Shown: positions 43,557 through 52,093 of the stretch, in pieces
Layout: each line of letters opens with the position of its first letter
How positions within the stretch are numbered: position 1 is the stretch's first letter
NCBI RefSeq assembly: GCF_019219025.1
Contig: NZ_JAHUWN010000025.1
Location: forward strand, 46,033-110,032
Length of the DNA: 64,000 nt
Direction of reading: 5' to 3'
From: Bacillus sp. sid0103
Lineage (GTDB): Bacteria; Bacillota; Bacilli; Bacillales_B; DSM-18226
Translations under genes and position numbers: made by a program
The notes under the pieces: generated by a model
What the model saw: the letters and a program-made list of their open reading frames with translations, nothing else
Told to the model about the DNA's origin: nothing
Databases searched by the model: none

Positions 43557-44069
43557 ATGCAAAAAGAAACGAATCAAGATTTATTCAAACAAATTATGGG
43601 AAACTACCCGACAGGAGTAACAATCGTAACAACCAAAAAAGAAGATGGAACACCAGTAGGGCTGACAGTAAATTCATTTGCTTCTGTTTCGCTTGATCCA
43701 CTATTGGTTTTATGGTCTATAGATCACAGATCTTCCTTACTTGAGGAATTTAAAGAAAGTGGGAAATTTGCTATTCATGTATTGGCAGAAGAACAGGTAG
43801 AACTTTGTAAAACTTTTGCAACTAAACACTCTGACCGTTTTAGTACATGCGATTGGAAACTTTCGAGCAATGGATTGCCTATTATTGATGGTGTTCTTGG
43901 GGTATTTGAATGTAAAACATTTAAAGCCATTGAAGCAGGGGATCATACAGTATTCATTGGAGAAGTGACAGACCTTCAGATCAATAAAGAGAAAGATCCA
44001 ATGTTGTATCACCGTAGAACTTTCGGCCCTATCCCTAAAGAGTTTTATCGTCCAAAACAGTCTGTGTAG
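43557..44069 (+). CDS. Flavin reductase domain protein (HpaC-like)
   Basis: This 170-residue protein is an NAD(P)H:flavin oxidoreductase of the FMN-binding split barrel group. Motifs: GNYPTGVTIVTTKKEDG, LTVNSFASVSLDPLLVLWSI (flavin binding) and GDHTVFIGEVTDL. It supplies reduced flavin to a monooxygenase. No oxygenase gene is adjacent, so a partner such as a kynurenine- or anthranilate-type hydroxylase may be elsewhere or lost. AAAGGAGAATG precedes the ATG. It is divergent from the IclR gene and may be regulated by it. Confidence 0.88.
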   Translation: MQKETNQDLFKQIMGNYPTGVTIVTTKKEDGTPVGLTVNSFASVSLDPLLVLWSIDHRSSLLEEFKESGKFAIHVLAEEQVELCKTFATKHSDRFSTCDWKLSSNGLPIIDGVLGVFECKTFKAIEAGDHTVFIGEVTDLQINKEKDPMLYHRRTFGPIPKEFYRPKQSV

Positions 44070-44112
44070 AGGATCTTTATTTAAGATCGCCCCCATACAT
44101 GTATAATAGAAA

Positions 44113-44144
44113 ATAGCCAACGACCTTCATATAGGTGGTTGGCT
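44113..44144 (+). terminator. Terminator of the flavin reductase
   Basis: AGCCAACGACC and GGTGGTTGGCT form a stem with a nine-base loop 40 bases after the stop. Confidence 0.7.
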
Positions 44145-44201
44145 TCCCTTGTTATCCATATAACACTCTAGTGTTAAAAAGGTTCCATATTTCCCATATA
44201 A

Positions 44202-44235
44202 AAAAACGCTTGGCATACGTATGCCAAGCGTTTTT
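44202..44235. repeat. Perfect 34-bp palindrome
   Basis: AAAAACGCTTGGCATAC and its exact complement meet with no loop. It can act as a terminator on both strands and lies at the truncated end of the IS6 relic. Confidence 0.85.
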
Positions 44236-44248
44236 AATAGATTAAAGT

Positions 44249-44614
44249 TTATGTTTTTGTAAAATCTGATTTTATTCTTCTATTTAGATAAAAATCAATG
44301 GTATTCCCTTCTGAATCGACTGCGCGATATAAATACATCCATTGACCTTTTATTTTCACATACGTTTCATCGACTCTCCAGGAATCATTTGTTGTCTTAA
44401 GATGACGTCGTACTCTTTCGTCTAATTCAGGTCCATATTGATTCACCCAACGCATAATGGTGGTGTGAGCGATAGACAAACCTCGTTCCTCCATCATTTC
44501 CACCAAATCACGAAAACTTAGATTGTATCGTAGGTACCAACTTACCGTTAATAAGATAATATTAGGCTGATAGTGCTTCCATTTGAACAAATTTTCCTTT
44601 TCCATACCAATCAC
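44249..44614 (-). pseudogene. IS6 family transposase, C-terminally truncated
   Basis: The 121 residues match the first half of an IS6/IS240-type transposase: the helix-turn-helix region (SFRDLVEMMEERGLSIAHTT) and the first catalytic Asp in WRVDETYVKIKGQWMYLYRA, then a conserved second segment. The last catalytic Glu and C-terminal part are missing, with a stop shortly after RIKSD. It cannot transpose by itself. Confidence 0.85.
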
Positions 44615-44677
44615 ACACCTTTTTTAGAGTAATAGTATCAGTATGTCTAAGATTTAGAGATTACTTGCAATTGTCCT

Positions 44678-44697
44678 GAAGTTTCTGCATCAGTACC
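44678..44697 (-). mobile_element. IS6-type terminal inverted repeat
   Basis: On the minus strand GGTACTGATGCAGAAACTTC lies about 65 bases upstream of the transposase start, as the left end of IS240-like elements. The other end is not found. Confidence 0.65.
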
Positions 44698-44926
44698 GCA
44701 GGAACCGTCTCACTAGGCCTTGACCGGTAGTAAATATCGTGATAAAATGGATAACATATTCCACATTACGGGACGTATAGATTACATAACGGAATATTAA
44801 TCTCGTGTTTTAAGCGTTTGTCTTGTCAGAGAATTTCTGAGCAGAAAAAGAATTGGAGGTGGCGGCAATGAACTATAAATAACACCATTCTTATAAAAAG
44901 ACTTCGAATAAAAGGAGGTTACATGT
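44698..44926. other. Upstream region of the second catabolic set
   Basis: No gene. ATTACGGG and ATAACGGAAT near 44765-44795 resemble half-sites of the palindrome upstream of the IclR gene at 47.9 kb, so this may hold a second operator. Confidence 0.4.
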
Positions 44927-45409
44927 ATGATTGATGCTGAGGAATTTCGTAAAGCACTCAGATCATTCACCACAGGGGTTACAATTATTACTATTCCAGC
45001 CGCCACAGACATGCACGGTATGACCGCCAGTTCCTTTGCGTCAGTTTCGGTCGATCCCCAGCTCGTACTGTTCAGTGTTGCCAAGACCGCGCGTGCACAC
45101 GGTCTACTTCAGTATTCGGACAGATTTGGAGTTAATGTGCTTATGGAATCACAGGCTGCGTTAGCCAACTATTTCGCCGGGCGAAACGCTGAAAAGATTT
45201 TGCCAAGCTATGAATGGGTTGAAGGATGTCCCGTTTTAAACGAGTCATTAGGATTCTTTGCATGTCGTAAGTGGGCTGAATACGATGGAGGGGACCATAC
45301 CATCTTTGTGGGAGAAGTTCTTAAAATTCGTCGAACTGATGAGAAGCCGTTGGTATGTAGTCGTGGAAGGTTTCATCAGTTGGGTGAAAGGCTCGTGCCT
45401 CAACCCTAA
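44927..45409 (+). CDS. Flavin reductase domain protein, second copy
   Basis: This 160-residue flavin reductase shows FTTGVTIITIP, MTASSFASVSVDPQLVLFSV and GGDHTIFVGEVLKI. It is distinct in sequence from the first copy at 43.6 kb. AAAGGAGG precedes the ATG. It starts a plus-strand series flavin reductase-cupin-CDGSH that looks like a catabolic operon lacking its oxygenase. It would provide reduced flavin or act on small quinones; the partner is unknown. Confidence 0.85.
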   Translation: MIDAEEFRKALRSFTTGVTIITIPAATDMHGMTASSFASVSVDPQLVLFSVAKTARAHGLLQYSDRFGVNVLMESQAALANYFAGRNAEKILPSYEWVEGCPVLNESLGFFACRKWAEYDGGDHTIFVGEVLKIRRTDEKPLVCSRGRFHQLGERLVPQP

Positions 45410-45448
45410 TATTCCGTTAACAAGTTGCTTATTATCTCGGAGGGATGG

Positions 45449-45805
45449 ATGAAAATGAGAAGTGTCTTATCTGTTAATAATCTTGAATGGAAGCCCTTTC
45501 AAGTCGAGGGTTCGCAAGGGTATGAATTTAAATTCGGGATTATTGGGAAAGAGTATACCGATGCTTATAGTGTGGATTTGGTACGTGTGGCTCCAGGAGG
45601 ATTTTCCCCCGTTCATATCGATTATGATAACCATTCTTTCTACTTTATTGAAGGGGAAGGCGTAGTTACTATAATAGACAAACGGTGGGAAGTTGGTCCT
45701 GGTTCAGTCGTTAAGATTCCATTCGGGGTCATACATTCGATTGAAAACGTGGGCGACGTTGATTTGCTTTTTATTACTATTTATGATCCGCCACGAAATC
45801 GCTAG
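45449..45805 (+). CDS. Cupin domain protein
   Basis: This 118-residue single-domain cupin has PVHIDYDNHSFYFIEGEGVV as first cupin motif and IPFGVIHSIENVG as second, so it probably binds a metal. The start at ATG 45449 has GGAGG five bases upstream. It follows the flavin reductase by 39 bases. Such small cupins in catabolic operons can be dioxygenases, isomerases or ligand sensors; which applies is not known. Confidence 0.8.
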   Translation: MKMRSVLSVNNLEWKPFQVEGSQGYEFKFGIIGKEYTDAYSVDLVRVAPGGFSPVHIDYDNHSFYFIEGEGVVTIIDKRWEVGPGSVVKIPFGVIHSIENVGDVDLLFITIYDPPRNR

Positions 45806-45852
45806 GTTTTCTATGCGAGCATAAAAAAATTATATTTAGGGAGATGTGACCT

Positions 45853-46089
45853 ATGTCGGCTACGACTATTAAGATTCTGGATAAGGGACCCCTTCATGTT
45901 ATAGGTTCAATTGAACTTCTTGACGCAGAAGGAAACCGTTTTGAAACCCGCGGGCAGTTTACACTATGCCGCTGCAGTAAGTCCCAAAATGTCCCATTCT
46001 GTGACGGAATGCATCGGTTAGCCAGGTTTAATAGCTGTCCACGGGTAAATAGCTTAATCGAATCATCTCAGAATGAAAGCAGGATTTAG
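45853..46089 (+). CDS. CDGSH iron-sulfur domain protein
   Basis: This 78-residue protein has the mitoNEET-type motif CRCSKSQNVPFCDGMH, which binds a 2Fe-2S cluster with three Cys and one His. The N-terminus IKILDKGPLHVIGSIELLD is typical of small bacterial CDGSH proteins. It may pass electrons or act as a redox sensor. GGGAGATG precedes the ATG. It lies downstream of the cupin gene in the same direction. Confidence 0.88.
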   Translation: MSATTIKILDKGPLHVIGSIELLDAEGNRFETRGQFTLCRCSKSQNVPFCDGMHRLARFNSCPRVNSLIESSQNESRI

Positions 46090-46505
46090 TGCATCGTTAA
46101 GGATTCGTTCAATGTACATCAGCGTGATAGCTCTTCCAAGTGAAACCATCAATTAAAGCTCTAATCGATGGGAGCGAAGGTGTATGCAATCAGTTACTTG
46201 TACGCTACGCTGAAATGAATGTTCATAAATACGGATGTCCAATGTTGTATGTTATGATGCAAGCATCCAAAGACGAAAAAACCGATATCTCTAATGCTGA
46301 ATGGATTGCTAAGTTGCTCCTTGTACTTTATCCTCCGGCCTTGTCTATATTGCAAAAGGCGAACAGATCGCGAAACAGCGTTACGTCCACGTTGCTATTG
46401 CTTAATAGAAAAAACGAGTGATAATGATGTTCAACAAGATTTCCACAGAAAAAGGGCTATATGTGCAGGATTAATGTGACGAATATCATAGGAGGACGGG
46501 AAGCA
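46090..46505. other. Region with a doubtful frame
   Basis: An open frame at 46140-46421 (ends LLLLNRKNE) has no recognised domain and no proper start or ribosome binding site. It may be a decayed gene of the catabolic set. Confidence 0.4.
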
Positions 46506-47810
46506 ATGATTACAAGAGATTTTGTAATAAAGAAAGTTTTCAGGCGCTATGTTTGGTTGCTGCTGATCGTTTATTTTTTCGCTGGGTTGGATCGGGCCAA
46601 TATTGGTTTTGCTTCGCTATCTATGAATAAAGACCTTGGGCTTACCGCTCAGATGTATGGATTCGCAGCAGGACTTTATTTTTTAGGATATATTCTCTTT
46701 GAGATTCCGAATTTAACTTTATTAAATAAATTAGGTACGCGTCGGTGGCTAACTACCATCATGATTGTATGGGGAGTGGTTTCTACTTGTACGATGTTTG
46801 TTCAAAGCAGCTCAAGCTTGAACGTATTGCGATTTTTGCTCGGTGTTGCCGAAGCGGGTTTTACGCCTGGAGTCCTCATCTTTTTAACGCATTGGTTTCC
46901 GGAAACCCACCGCGCTAGAATTAACGGTATATTCTTCCTCGGGGCTCCGATTGTATCTACGCTCGGTTCGTTGTTATCTGGAGTGGTTCTCAAATTGGAT
47001 GGAGTATTAGGGGTAGCTGGGTGGAAATGGCTCTTTTTATTAGAAGGAATCCCATCTGTTTTACTTGGCGTGGTTGTTTATTTTTATCTTTCTGATCGTC
47101 CATTCGAAGCGAAATGGTTGACCCATGAAGAAAAAGAAATATTGCAAAATAATTTGGGGGAAAAATCAAAGGATCGTAAATCGGAGCACAAAATAGGTTT
47201 TTTGAAAGCATTCACAAATCCAACGGTCTTGTTTTTTGGTTTGGCTTACTTCGGTATACAAACGCTGAGCACTGGAAACGCCTTTTGGATGCCGCAGATT
47301 ATCAAAGGTCTTCATCTCGAAGACTCCATGGTCGCATTCGTCTCAGCTATACCCCCATTTATTGGTGCAATCGCCATGTATTTTTGGGGAAGACACTCGG
47401 ATAAAACCCACGAGAGAATATGGCATGCGTTCATAGCGGCAGTGATTTGTTCGGTAGGTTGGTTTGTTGGAGCGATGCTTCAATCCCCCGTTTTGTTAAT
47501 TTGCGCACTTACAGTAGGTAGTATTGGCTTTTATTCTTTACTTGCGGTGTTTTGGACGATTCCCACCAAATTATTTTCAGGCATATCGGCTACTTCTGCT
47601 GTAGCAGCCATAAGCTTAATTGGAAATACGGGTTCATTTATCATGCCACAGGTTATAGGGAAAATCAGGGATGTGACGGGCGGTTTTACAGGCGCTTTTT
47701 TACTTATTAGCAGTTCGATTTTGTTAACAGGAATAATCATTTTAATTGTCGGAAATAGGAAGGCAAAAGTCACTTACAGTGTATCATCGGCAGAGGAAAG
47801 ACTAGGTTAA
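46506..47810 (+). CDS. MFS transporter, anion:cation symporter (ACS) family
   Basis: This 434-residue protein is a 12-helix permease with the ACS signatures YFFAGLDRANIGFASLSM in helix 1, FLLGVAEAGFTPGVLIFLTHWFP, and WKWLFLLEGIPSVLLGV. ACS members take up organic anions such as phthalate, hydroxyphenylacetate or sugar acids. I chose ATG 46506 with GGAGG ten bases upstream. It follows the cupin/CDGSH set and precedes an IclR regulator, so it probably imports the substrate of that pathway. Confidence 0.88.
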   Translation: MITRDFVIKKVFRRYVWLLLIVYFFAGLDRANIGFASLSMNKDLGLTAQMYGFAAGLYFLGYILFEIPNLTLLNKLGTRRWLTTIMIVWGVVSTCTMFVQSSSSLNVLRFLLGVAEAGFTPGVLIFLTHWFPETHRARINGIFFLGAPIVSTLGSLLSGVVLKLDGVLGVAGWKWLFLLEGIPSVLLGVVVYFYLSDRPFEAKWLTHEEKEILQNNLGEKSKDRKSEHKIGFLKAFTNPTVLFFGLAYFGIQTLSTGNAFWMPQIIKGLHLEDSMVAFVSAIPPFIGAIAMYFWGRHSDKTHERIWHAFIAAVICSVGWFVGAMLQSPVLLICALTVGSIGFYSLLAVFWTIPTKLFSGISATSAVAAISLIGNTGSFIMPQVIGKIRDVTGGFTGAFLLISSSILLTGIIILIVGNRKAKVTYSVSSAEERLG

Positions 47811-47826
47811 GAAAGGTTCAGTGAGT

Positions 47827-47881
47827 TTGACAGTGCGATGAAACGGTGATACAATCAACTCGTAATTCCGTAATACGGAAT
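47827..47881 (+). promoter_or_regulatory. Sigma-A promoter with overlapping IclR-type operator
   Basis: TTGACA (47827-47832), 17 bases, then TACAAT (47850-47855). A palindrome ATTCCGT-AAT-ACGGAAT lies at 47865-47881, just after the expected start of transcription, and is well placed for autorepression. Confidence 0.8.
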
Positions 47882-47900
47882 GAAGGAGTTGTATGTTGGA

Positions 47901-48662
47901 ATGCAGGAATCAAAAGTTCAATCGATTGATCGTGCCTTTATGCTGCTCGAACATCTTGTTAAGTTCAGATCAGCAGGTGTTTACGACCTTGCTCGCGAAA
48001 CCGGTCTAGCTAACAGTACGGTTCACCGCTTATTACAAGCCATGCAAGCTTCGGGGGTAGTAGTCAAAGACCCTCAAACTAATCGTTATCAACCAGGGAT
48101 CCGTCTCTTCGAATGGGGCCAGACGGCCGTCATTCAATTGCGGGTTAGAGAGTTAGCAAAGCCTTTTCTTCAGGAATTCGCCACGGAAAATGGAGAAACT
48201 GCGGCCATCGGCATCCTTGATGGGAGCGACGTGATTTACATTGATTGGATTCCATCCCGTCACTTGGTTCAATCCCGTGTTACTATCGGCGAGCGGGTCC
48301 CTGCATACTCGTCCTCGTTGGGCAAGTGTCTCATTGCTTGGTTACCTTCGGAAACTAGACTTCAATTATTTAAGGCAATGCCCATGTTCGTAACCGAACA
48401 CGGATCCGATGATAAAATCGCCGAAGCCGAAACTTGTCTGGCCGAAGTTCGTCAGCGGGGCTTCGCCATAGATAAAGAACAGCGTCAATCCGGTGCTTGC
48501 ACTGTCGCAGCTCCATTAAAATCCAACGACGGTTCGGTCATTGCAGCCATTGGTCTTGGGGCTCCGTCTAGTCGGGTGACAGAGGAACGTATGGACTATT
48601 TTGGTAAACGCCTTGTAGAATTGGCTATAACCATCGAGAGTCATTTGGAAGAAATTAGATGA
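47901..48662 (+). CDS. IclR family regulator of the second catabolic set
   Basis: This 253-residue regulator has a winged helix (SKVQSIDRAFMLLEHLVKF, ETGLANSTVHRLLQAMQASG) and an IclR effector domain (YSSSLGKCLIAWLP, GACTVAAPLKSNDGSVIAAIGLG). ATG 47901 has AAGGAG twelve bases upstream; an ATG seven codons earlier overlaps the operator. It lies directly after the MFS gene and has its own promoter and palindrome. It probably controls the flavin reductase-cupin-CDGSH-MFS genes. Confidence 0.85.
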   Translation: MQESKVQSIDRAFMLLEHLVKFRSAGVYDLARETGLANSTVHRLLQAMQASGVVVKDPQTNRYQPGIRLFEWGQTAVIQLRVRELAKPFLQEFATENGETAAIGILDGSDVIYIDWIPSRHLVQSRVTIGERVPAYSSSLGKCLIAWLPSETRLQLFKAMPMFVTEHGSDDKIAEAETCLAEVRQRGFAIDKEQRQSGACTVAAPLKSNDGSVIAAIGLGAPSSRVTEERMDYFGKRLVELAITIESHLEEIR

Positions 48663-48736
48663 AGAAGGACCAAAAAGCTGCCATTGACAAAAGGCTTATT
48701 TATGATGTACCAGCCTTAAAATGGATTCGGGAAGAC

Positions 48737-48776
48737 AAAAAACGCAGTAGACTGATAGCGGTCTGCTGCGTTTTTT
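48737..48776 (+). terminator. Terminator of the second IclR gene
   Basis: AAAAAACGCAGTAGAC and GGTCTGCTGCGTTTTTT form a long stem followed by T. Confidence 0.88.
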
Positions 48777-48824
48777 GGGTTAGTTTGATAGTATTAAAAC
48801 TATTTAATTGAGAGGTGTGGAAAT

Positions 48825-50156
48825 TTGAGTACGGTAACAAATAACTTAAAATGGTTAATTTATTCATTATGTTTTGTCGTTCTATTAGGAACGATGAATG
48901 CGGTCTTATTTAATGTAGCTCTTGAGGATATTGCAAAAGATTTATCAATTAGTCATTCAAAAGTAAGTTGGATTACAGTAGGTTATGCCTTAGTTACTGC
49001 TATTGGCTCTATGATTTATGGAAAACTAGCTGATCGTTTTCGTGTAAAAAAACTATTTATCATTTCAATCATATTGTTTATATTAGGTTCCATCATAGGT
49101 TTTAGCAATCAATCATTTGTTGTTGTTATCTTTGCAAGGCTTCTACAAGCTAGTGGAGGATCTGCTTTTGTTGCGCTCGCCATGGTTACTGTAGCAAGAC
49201 TATTTACTCCTGATGAAAAACCTCGAGCATTAGCAATGATCAGTTCTTCTATCGCTTTAGCTGTTGGTATGGGGTCACTAGTTGGTGGAGCAATTAATGA
49301 TACACTTGGTTGGCCTTATCTATTCTTAATTATGGTCATTTCCATTGTTGGTATTACATTACTGATGAAATTTATGCCAAAAGAGGAAACTCATTATTCA
49401 AATGACGTATTTCACTTTGATTTTCTTGGTGCTTTGTTGTTATTTGGATTGATCGCTACCTTTTTACTAGGGGTAAACATAAATAGCTGGCTTTTTGTAT
49501 TCTCATTCGTTTTATTTTTCTTATTCAGGACACGAATGACCAAAGCAAAATATCCATTTATTGATATTGAATTATTTAAAAACAAAGTTTACCTTCGCTT
49601 AATAACTGTTGGATTTATTAATAATACTGCCGGATTGGCAATTATCTTACTTCTGCCAATGTTATTAGTGAGAAAACACGGGTTTTTAACATTTTCAGTA
49701 GGTATTTGTTTATTTATTGGTTCTTTATTTGGGATCTTATCTAGCTATATTACAGGTAAAACGATACCTAAATTTGGAAATGTAAAAATGATCTATATAT
49801 CATCTACTGTAGGCTTAGTGGGGTATTTAAGTTTAGGTATTTTTTCTAATTCGAATTTAGTAGTTATATTGATTGGACTCAGTTTAACGATTATGAGTTA
49901 TTCTTCTACCCAGGTATCACTATATACACTTATTCCAAATACATTAAAACCAGAGAAAATTGGCGTTGGGCTTGGATTATACAATTTAACCAATTTTGTA
50001 GGAATGGCCTTTGGTCCAGCGATGGCAAGTAAGACGATGGAAATAACAAATAGTTTTCTTTTAAGCTTTGTTGTGATAGCCATCTTGATATCTCTCCATT
50101 TTATATTAATGTTAAATATGTCTTCCTTACAAAAAAGACAATATCAAACTAATTGA
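48825..50156 (+). CDS. MFS drug efflux-type transporter (DHA2-like)
   Basis: This 443-residue protein has 13-14 hydrophobic helices, as in the TetL/LmrB-type 14-helix proton antiporters. Family motifs: SKVSWITVGYALVTAIGSMI, YGKLADRFRVKKLF, and RLLQASGGSAFVALAMV. It is more AT-rich than the neighbouring catabolic genes. It stands alone between two terminators. A role in export of an antibiotic or toxic compound is inferred; no specific drug can be named. Confidence 0.85.
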   Translation: MSTVTNNLKWLIYSLCFVVLLGTMNAVLFNVALEDIAKDLSISHSKVSWITVGYALVTAIGSMIYGKLADRFRVKKLFIISIILFILGSIIGFSNQSFVVVIFARLLQASGGSAFVALAMVTVARLFTPDEKPRALAMISSSIALAVGMGSLVGGAINDTLGWPYLFLIMVISIVGITLLMKFMPKEETHYSNDVFHFDFLGALLLFGLIATFLLGVNINSWLFVFSFVLFFLFRTRMTKAKYPFIDIELFKNKVYLRLITVGFINNTAGLAIILLLPMLLVRKHGFLTFSVGICLFIGSLFGILSSYITGKTIPKFGNVKMIYISSTVGLVGYLSLGIFSNSNLVVILIGLSLTIMSYSSTQVSLYTLIPNTLKPEKIGVGLGLYNLTNFVGMAFGPAMASKTMEITNSFLLSFVVIAILISLHFILMLNMSSLQKRQYQTN

Positions 50157-50178
50157 TCATATTTGTGGAAACGCTATG

Positions 50179-50212
50179 AACTCAAACTACCTGTTTTGCA
50201 GGTGGTTTGAGT
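50179..50212 (+). terminator. Terminator of the MFS efflux gene
   Basis: AACTCAAACTACCTG pairs with CAGGTGGTTTGAGTT across a short loop. Confidence 0.85.
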
Positions 50213-50503
50213 TATCTATTATATCCATAAACAAATTAAATCATTTGAAGATCCTGATCGTTATATCGACGAATTCCATTTTTTTCTCCTAGCATTGCTT
50301 TTGCATGTGCGAATGATCATGAATTGCATGACACCGTAATCAACAAAACATTAGACAAAAAAAAAAAACGGAAGAGAGAAATCTATTTCTCATCCGTTTT
50401 TAATAATATGGTATGACCTACTCAGATTTCTTTTTTGGTAACTAGATAATTTATTCTCTAGCATCAGATAGATGTCATGTCCTATTTTGGCTCTAAACAA
50501 TAA
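50213..50503. other. Region with a coding relic and a terminator
   Basis: A plus-strand frame around 50225-50290 reads KQIKSFEDPDRYIDEFHFF and is not identified. A terminator-like stem AAAAACGGA...TCCGTTTTT lies at about 50360-50401. Confidence 0.45.
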
Positions 50504-50740
50504 TCAAGCAGCCATCAGATCTTTTGCTACATAATCAGGCTCGATATCAGTCCATTTGTTTCGATATCGAACGATCGCATCTATGCCTGCACCTGTTTGC
50601 ACCAGTATTTTCCGACATCCTGTCTGGTGTGCTGCTACCATATCTGTCCAACGATCCCCTATTACCACACACTTATCTAACGCTAGTTGATGTTCTGTAG
50701 ATGCCCTTTGAAACATACCGATGGCTGGTTTTCTGCAATC
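50504..50740 (-). pseudogene. HAD-IIIA phosphatase C-terminal fragment
   Basis: The frame contains CRKPAIGMFQRASTEHQLAL and VVIGDRWTDMVAA, which are motifs III and IV of HAD-IIIA phosphatases such as GmhB or the HisB N-domain. The N-terminal part with the nucleophile DxD motif is absent and no start codon fits. It is a remnant. Confidence 0.7.
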
Positions 50741-50847
50741 GGATCGATCTCCATGTTAACTTATGCTAATGGTAATTCTTTTTATTTGATGTGAGGTTTG
50801 CGAAGAAATAAACTTAAAATCGCCAACCGTGGCAATGCAGGCTATAA

Positions 50848-51135
50848 TTAAGAATGTGTCACCAAATCACGAACAATCGAAGAAGAAAGTTCCACCATAT
50901 TCGGAACAAGAGGTGTTGCAAAATATACTTTTTGGATACCGTTCATGGCATTTACCAGTGAGTCGAAGTCGTTTAGATCGGCTTGAACCAACTCGACTCC
51001 CAATGCTTGCAATTCGCTTGTGTTGCTTGTGGGACGAACAGTAACACGCGTTTTATGTCCGTTCTTCGCCAGAAGTTTCACCAATTCTTTGCCTGTTGTT
51101 CCGGTAGCTCCTATCACTAATATAGCTGCACTCAT
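50848..51135 (-). pseudogene. NmrA-type NAD(P)-binding gene, N-terminal half, inverted
   Basis: From ATG 51135 (GAGGAG eight bases upstream) the frame encodes the Rossmann start ILVIGATGTTGKELVKLLAK and continues through FATPLVPNMVELSSSIV. After about 50877 it leaves the family sequence and ends. The C-terminal half of the same protein starts at about 51153 on the opposite strand. The family are NmrA/azoreductase-type NAD(P)H-dependent quinone or nucleotide sensors. Confidence 0.85.
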
Positions 51136-51152
51136 ACTAAAAACTCCTCTTC

Positions 51153-51744
51153 AGCTAAAAAAGCCGGTGTGAAGCATCTTGTGAAGTTATCGGGCGGCGG
51201 GGCTGAATTGGATACATTGGCAAAGTGGCATAATACAGTCGAAAAAGAAATAGAGCAGTCCGGCATGGCGTATACGTTCTTGCGCCCAAATACATTTATG
51301 CAAAACTTAGTTAAATTTAACTCGCATACAATTCGTGATCATGGAGCCTTCTATGCGCCGCATGGCGACGGAAAAGCGGCTTACATTGATTCCCGCGATA
51401 TAGCCCAGGTTGCCTATCGGGTCTTAACGGAAGAAGGCCATGAGAACAAAGCATATTACTTGTCGGGACCAGAAGCACTTTCCAGCGCCGAAATTGCGGA
51501 AATTCTTTCTTCAGTAACCGGAAAATCAATTAAGTACGTAGACGTACCTGTTGAAGCTGCTCGCGCTTCTATGCAAAAAACAGGCATGCCTACTGAAATC
51601 GTTGAAGGCTTGTTAGAACATTATCAGATTATGAAGTTAGGTCACACAGCAAATGTCTCCAATACGGTAGGAGAAATAACCGGACATAAAGCAACCTCTT
51701 TTGAGACTTTTGCTAAAACAAATAAGGAAGCATTTATCGGTTAA
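51153..51744 (+). pseudogene. NmrA-type gene, C-terminal half
   Basis: From about 51153 the frame reads AKKAGVKHLVKLSGGGAELD, then EKEIEQSGMAYTFLRPNTFM and YIDSRDIAQVAYRVLTEEGH, the C-terminal half of an NmrA-like protein. The normal N-terminus lies directly next to it on the other strand (50848-51135). Turning 50879-51152 around would place a TATAAT (50842), the ribosome binding site and the N-terminal half in line with this half and restore a gene of about 280 codons. Confidence 0.85.
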
Positions 51745-51759
51745 TATATAGTTCAAAGT

Positions 51760-51810
51760 AAAAAGAGCTGTCTAAAAAAGTCTATAAAGACTATACGGAT
51801 AGCCCTTTGT
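51760..51810 (+). terminator. Probable terminator of the NmrA-type gene
   Basis: AAAGAGCTGTC and GGATAGCCCTTT form an imperfect stem followed by a T-rich stretch. Confidence 0.5.
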
Positions 51811-52093
51811 TTTTTCGATTTAGTTATCCTAGCATTATCACTTGATTTTCTGCTTTGATAAACTAAAATATAAACTCTGGAGCCAGGATATGTATCAAGG
51901 CTCCGTTTGTGGTGACAAGAACAACATCTCTTAAATTGCCGTTAAAATCGTAAAGTTACGACAATCTTGCACATTCTAAGAGTTGTGGAACGGGTTCTAC
52001 TTAAACTAATGCACCCTTTAGTTGAACAACAAAGCGATGCCACTATTTATGTTGTTTACTAATAATTTAAACTTCTATTAGTAAGGTTTGCCT
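51811..52093. other. Intergenic region with a dispersed motif
   Basis: No gene seen. TAATGCACCCTTTAGTTGAAC near 52010 resembles sequences at 63.15-63.22 kb (TGCACCCGTTAGCTTAAG) and may be the end of a decayed insertion element. Confidence 0.35.

Noticed and set aside
44797..45084. Minus-strand frame opposite the second flavin reductase
   Set aside because: Fully inside the antisense of a clear gene, with no start signal.
46140..46421. Protein-coding gene
   Set aside because: No recognised domain, no ribosome binding site and odd composition; kept only as a doubtful region.
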